DNA of 64,000 nucleotides from Epiperipatus broadwayi. Taxonomy: Eukaryota; Onychophora; Udeonychophora; Euonychophora; Peripatidae. Made by a program: the position numbers and the translations under genes. The notes under the pieces were generated by a model. It worked only from the letters and a program-made list of their open reading frames with translations, did not search any database and was not told where the DNA came from. The stretch is taken from contig JAQFVV010000231.1 in the NCBI GenBank assembly GCA_028023455.1, positions 759,001 to 823,000 on the forward strand. The letters run 5' to 3'. Below are positions 58,926-64,000 of this stretch, piece by piece (position 1 is the stretch's first letter; every line of letters starts with the position of its first letter).

Positions 58926-60084
58926 CTAAGAAATTTCTGTTGACAAACCTGGATTGTCATGTGGACTATAATTCAATAATGACATTTTTATTTGGTTCAT
59001 ACAACTGTGAATCATTTTCACATGAAGAAAGATTGTACGGACTGGGTGGCTACGGTTAATGGACCATTGCTGAACTTTGTGAAGATAGAAGAAAAAGTGA
59101 GACAATTGATTTAAAAAGTGGAAAAATATTGGAAGCACAAGTGCAATCGATTCATTATAAATAAAAAGTGGGAGAACAACATCATGGAGATTTGTCGTAT
59201 GGACAATGTGGCTAATTATCCAAATTAACAAGGAAAATACGAAATAGATTACTCATGTTTATGCCCAATAAGTTCTCATTGTGAAAAACAATCAGAGTAT
59301 ATGGATATACAAAATGCTTTTTTAATCATCAACCGGACAACATTTTTATGATATTATCAGTGACTTTAATGTGCAACTGATAAACAACTGAAAGTTGAAA
59401 TATGGTTGTAGTCACAGAAACACAGACTTATGGGATTCACATGCACAAAAATTGTGTATTTATGAATTCTTTCCTTGAAAAAAATGTTTAACTGAAATAC
59501 ACATGGTAAATAAAGATACAGTGAATTGCATTACATTTTAACTAACTGAAAATATGTATCTCAAGATTGCAATATTCTTAATAGATCCAACGCAGAAAGT
59601 TGCTCTGTCAGTAGTAAGATGTAAAATATATGATAATCCAAAACTAGAGAGATCTGTTTAAAAAAATAGTATTAACAATTGATAGTCATAACACCTGGAA
59701 ACTTTCATATCAATTTAAATAAGAACTTGCAAATCACTTCAAAATATTAAAAGACTTTGAAGAGAGTTCAGATTTGTCTGAAATCACTAATAAGAACTGC
59801 AGATAAAGATAATTTGTACAAAAACACACCAATTAGGCAGTACATTTTCTACTGAGATAGATAACATGTAAATAAATGAAGAACTATGACAATATTTATA
59901 ATTGATCCATTAAACAGATTTGAATATTTAGAGTTGTTTAAAATATGAAAAAGAGTTAATAATAATAAAACAAAATATAATTGTGAATTGGCAGAAAAAA
60001 TCTTTTAAAAAGGAGTAAAAGTCTCAAAAGTGTAAACACATATTGGTATGGGAAGTGTCATTGTTTCAGAAACACTAAGAAAAG

Positions 60085-60320
60085 TTGGTGTTCACATAAT
60101 CATCATTCTTTATGCATTAGATCCTAAGATCTAGGTGCAATATTCTTAAATCCAGTTCCTCATTGATGAAAGCCACAGCTCAAAACTAGTCTGGAGATAT
60201 TGGATGAGGAGTCACTAGATAAGGATTTTATGCACAAATATTACTGCATCCATTGATTACTCTGGCTTGCACGGAGTGGTGCTACTGTATAGAGTTTGCT
60301 TCTGCGAAAAGATGGAGTGA
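60085..60320 (+). repeat. Family A copy nested in the LINE
   Basis: CACATAATCATCATTCTTTA is followed directly by GATCTAGGTGCAATATTC, the ribozyme at 60155-60198, GGAGTCACTAGATAAGG, TTTTATGCACAAATATTAC and TCTGGCTTGCACGGAGTGG. Because it lies inside the LINE it inserted after the LINE did. Confidence 0.65.
60155..60198 (+). ncRNA. Degenerate hammerhead motif, family A
   Basis: Stem I is TTCCTCA with TGGAGA (partly paired). The core is TTGATGA (C3 to T), stem II is AGC/GCT, AAAAC stands in place of GAAAC, and the TAGTC cleavage region is intact. Confidence 0.4.
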
Positions 60321-62024
60321 TTACTTAAAAAAGTGATGTCATCATAAAATGTGTGGAAGAGTTTGATAAAACAAAGATATTGCAATAAAATCAAGAAAAC
60401 AAAGTATTCCTTATAATTATTATATCTTTTGAATTGATTGGCATTTTAAATGGCAAAGAGAGAAGTGCGATTAAATCCATGTAAAAAGAGGCTACTGACT
60501 TTATTGCTTGGGAGTTCGTAAGAAATTCAAGTTGGACACTCTATCTCTGTGCCAAACCATGCATGGTATTAAATCTATAAAGACCAGAAATACTCCATAA
60601 AATGATGGACTTTTAATTAATATATTAAATAAAACAAGTGAAGAAACAAAATACTTGTTGACAAAATTATATATCAAATATATTAAATAATAAAGAAGTA
60701 ACCGGATATTTGAAAATAAGTAGAAACATTGATGTTTACAAAAGGCAATAAAGAAGATATTAGAAATGGTAGATCTATCAATCTTCTATCAAATCTCCAC
60801 AAATCTTTACCAAGATAATTATACCTCACCTAGAGTGAACTTTGAACTTTAACTAAACAAAGAAAAAATAAGGGAATTTAAAAGTGGTAATAGCTCAATG
60901 AATCATATCCAAATAGTCAGGGAGGTTACAGAACAGACCAGTGAATGGAAAATACCATTATGCTTTGAATTGTCAGTTTATAAGAAACATGATTCTACAA
61001 GCATTACTATAGTCATTAAAGCTTTGGATCATCAAGATATTACAACATTCAAAACAATATTTATCAAAACCATGATACTAAAAAGATTAAGATTGAGAAT
61101 GGTCTTTGACCGAGTGACACTAAATCTCCAAAACTTTTTATGGCAGTTTTACGGAAAAAATATTTTCTGAATTAAAATGGAAAACTAAGGGATTAAAAAT
61201 AAATGAAAATTACTTATGTCATCTAGAATATACAGGTTATATTATTTTAGCAAATAATACTTCGGAGATTCAGGAAATGTTGCAAGAATTATGAGATGAA
61301 GGTCAAAAAGTAGGACTAAAGATAAATACTAAAAAGATTAATGCTCAATTGATTTTTTCAGAAGAATACATGAGTAATAATCATAAATTACAATAGGTTA
61401 ACATCTATAATTAACTTGGATTATTAATACAAAGGATAACATAATGGATAAAATGAATCAAAGAAATAGTCTTGGGTAGCATACTTTTGATAGAAATAAT
61501 TTAGTATTAAAGGGAAATCTGCATATGTGTTTGAAAATGAAGGTTTTTAATATGTGTTTTACTAGGATTTACCTATGTATTTGAATTTTGAATACTAACA
61601 GAAGAACAATGCAGACAGTTCAAACTATTTAACAGAGTATTCATGAATGTAAAAAAACAAACAAAAAGAGATTGACAATGAAGAAAATGATAGAGAACAG
61701 ATAAGCAGTAATGCATCATTAAAGAATTACAAGATATTTGAGTTGGATATATTGCGTATATGAGATGTTAATAGAAGAATAGTTTAAGTTTTAAATTGAA
61801 TCCTAAAAAATTGTAAAAGACCTCAAAAGAGACCCCATATAAAATGGATGGTTAAATTAAGTTTCTGGAATGCTATGGAGAGGAGAGGGATCCAAGAAAT
61901 GGAATTAAACTTGGTCAGACTTTTATTGTCCAGCAGCTATAGCAAAGAATTTTAATCTTTAATTTTATACAGGCAATTTTTAAAAGTTTGTAGTTTTTAT
62001 TCTAGTGAATATTGTTATATATAT

Positions 62025-64000
62025 ATATTGTAACGATCCGGAAAAGGCGACTTAACGTAAACTGCACTACAGGGCGCCATCTAGGCATTTGAACCTAGAA
62101 AAATTTATAAAGTAGGCAGATACGTAAGTCAAAAAAAAAAATTTTTTTCCCCCCTTTTTTTTTGCATCCGGTCGTTAGCCCATGTCACTAGCTCAGTGGA
62201 ATAGCAGAGATTTAATAATATAATATAAGAATATATATATATAAGAGGAATAAAATAAGCCACTGCCAGTAATTAACATACAAACATTTATTTATGCACA
62301 TATATATAAGATTTAAAATTATTTTAGTATTAGTTTTACATTTTAACATTTAACATTATTTTTAACTTTACCTTAGATTTTAATTTACATTTTAATTTCT
62401 ATTATATTATAAGTTTACATTTTAATTAAGTTCGCACAGATGAGATTATAAAAGCTTGTTTTAATATGTTGCTATAGATCGATTACATAGATTACACGGT
62501 TAAAAACATTTCAAAGTAAACATAAACGATCAAAATATAAAATCATTGATACTGGCAATTGCAGAGGGAAATTTATAAGTAACCCAGTAGTATTCACCAT
62601 AAGATACTTGCATTGTCACCAATGACTTAAAAGACATCCGAATAAATACATTTTAGATACTCACCGTAAGGTATCATTATTTATCGAATGTCTATATATT
62701 TTGATCAAATATGGAAACACAAAACATAGTTAACCAATAAACAATCCATGCAAGCGTCTATAAACAACTTAAATTTAATGCAATTTTATTTAGTGTCGAT
62801 TATGAATAGACTACATAGATTTGCATTTGAAAATAAACATTCTATCCCTATTTAACCTTAGGCTAAAATTCGTAGTCAAACTGGCATCAATTCATCTGAT
62901 ATATCGATGTATTCAATGTAATACGGAATACGGCAGCACCAAAAAGATTAAGAGAAGATATTGACTCTCATCAGATAAGAATATTGCTTCTATCTAATGA
63001 GAAGAACAATAAAAAAAAAAACTCCATAGAAAGGAACTGCGCTCTGCGTCTTATAATTCCTTCCATAGGCAAAACGGGAGAGTGCGGCGTATGAAGCGAT
63101 TCTGCCAGTAGCGAATCTCCGACTACATCTACTAACTACATCAATATATCCAATCCATTGACCCAATTTAACAATGAAACAAATAACCTAAGATTACCCT
63201 CCCCTAATATAACTTTACAAATCTATACAGCCATTCACGCCCGACTTAAGTTTAACATTTATATAATTTAACTTATCGGAAAACAAAAATCATAAATAAA
63301 CTTAAAGAACAAAATTAAATAAATGGAAATGATTTTAAACAAATAAATAAAAAATACATCAAATAACATTTTAACTACTTTAGTCAGATGGGAAACTAAT
63401 GCAATTATTTTAAATACGAAAAGTTTTTAACTTAATGTTCATTAATTGTAAAGTTCTTACGGTTTTAAACAGTTCATCTTTATCTGTCGTTTGTAAGTTT
63501 GAACGGGAATTCCCACGCCGTCCTGAAGATATTGGTATACATTTAGCCGATGTTTTATTTATTCATTCGGAGGTTTTTGAATTTAGTTGGTCCTCAATGT
63601 AGAAAACGATAGTTCATTTCTCTTTCTTTCTTTGGCAAAACTGAAGGGATTGAATCGTGCATCTCTTCAATTCCTTCTCCCGCACCTCCGCACTAACACC
63701 TATCTGTCACATCATAATAATCATAATCACTAATCACTAATTTCAAAACTTGTCCTTTTATATTCATTTGAAGGATTGCATTTACATTACGTCATCAATG
63801 CGATGATCCTTTTCGTTGAGGTCCGATTTCCCAATGGATTTATTTCATTTGCTAAAAGTTTCTATTGTTTTCCTATCTGACCGATGTTTTTACATTTAAA
63901 TGCCCAAGGCTGGTTTACATTTGACTAATTAAATTTATCATTTCCATTTCTGATTAATTAACCTGTTTTCCAAATCAAAGATATATTTTTATCTCTAAAT
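62025..64000. repeat. Long dispersed repeat, copy 2 (family H), runs off the window
   Basis: It starts TGTAACGATCC after an (AT)n tract, then has GCGCCATCTAGGCATTT (62074), CTAGCTCAGTGGAATAGCAG (box A-like, about 62190) and CACTGCCAGTAATTAACAT. Module Y (about 62440-62785, GCACAGATGAGATTATAAAA onward) precedes module X (62793-63262), the reverse of copy 1. Beyond 63480 matches continue weakly (AATTCCC, then CATTTCCATTT at about 63938). The last 500 bp are less AT-rich than the rest. Class unknown. Confidence 0.7.

Larger units (their letters stand above)
58935..61960 (+). mobile_element. Long decayed RTE-like LINE
   Basis: This is the most complete LINE here, about 3 kb, with scattered stops. 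The endonuclease region shows THVYAQ-like text (about 59250), then FYDIISDFNVQL (59337-59380; compare GDFNAK) and KYGCSHRNTDLW. NKDTVNCI follows near 59510. The RT region lies in the frame 60898-61170: MNHIQIVREVTEQTSEWKIP, LCFELSVYKKHDS (the catalytic Asp of DYEKAFDS lost) and ALDHQDI. LEYTGYIILANNTSEIQEML (about 61220) replaces the FADD box. YILK..W-type text and RPHIKWM (about 61830) give the C-terminus. It is interrupted by a family A copy at 60085-60320. Confidence 0.8.

Overview
The window looks like intergenic or intronic DNA from a repeat-rich, strongly A+T-rich invertebrate genome. By eye it is about three quarters A+T. I found no host protein-coding gene, rRNA gene or clearly functional tRNA gene that I can defend. 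A eukaryotic animal is indicated by RTE-type LINE fragments with (TGA)n-like tails, Penelope-like elements with a GIY-YIG endonuclease, tRNA-derived SINEs, fold-back (MITE-like) repeats and many (AT)n, (CT)n and (CA)n tracts. I cannot name the phylum from sequence alone; a mollusc or an arthropod would both fit. Layout: 62-1900 and 62025-64000 are two direct copies of one long unclassified repeat, with internal modules in different order. 2250-3135 holds tRNA-related SINE and fold-back repeats. 3898-5260 is an antisense RTE-like LINE. 5655-5790 is a LINE tail. 6080-6830 are repeats carrying hammerhead-ribozyme motifs (family A). 6830-8500 is a second LINE type. 9140-10195 holds two fold-backs. 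12800-14815 is a head-to-head inverted pair of Penelope-like fragments, each with a hammerhead motif at its outer end. 14858-17850 holds fold-backs, a microsatellite and LINE tails. 17850-21360 is featureless AT-rich DNA. 21365-22110 is an inverted pair of family A. 24195-25330 is an antisense copy of the second LINE. 26280-30515 is a mix of fold-backs and SINE copies. 31855-32400 is a tandemly amplified LINE C-terminus. 33530-33865 is family A with a 71-bp triplication. 35551-36030 is a 41-bp minisatellite. 36435-37200 holds SINE copies. 38160-39060 is an unrecognised broken ORF region. 41131-43102 is a nearly intact Penelope-like polyprotein on the minus strand. 45180-45745 is a local tandem repeat interrupted by a tRNA-derived SINE with a 15-bp target duplication. 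45945-47420 holds family A and another SINE. 47480-49130 is a further LINE. 49740-50600 and 51800-52850 are fold-backs with hammerhead remnants. 52890-57120 is mostly featureless. 58455-61960 holds family A and a long decayed RTE-like LINE. How the parts fit together: the most interesting theme is self-cleaving RNA. Hammerhead-like cores (CTGATGA, GAAA, a very short stem III, and a GTC or TA cleavage site) occur at the ends of the Penelope-like fragments. They also occur repeatedly inside short non-coding repeats (family A, and degenerate in family B). The best copy, at 52403-52448, has a 6-bp stem I and a GTC site. Hammerheads are known in Penelope-like elements and in small non-autonomous retrozymes, so the window plausibly holds both an autonomous Penelope-like element and non-coding relatives, many rearranged into palindromes. 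That relationship is inference. The motifs themselves are directly visible.
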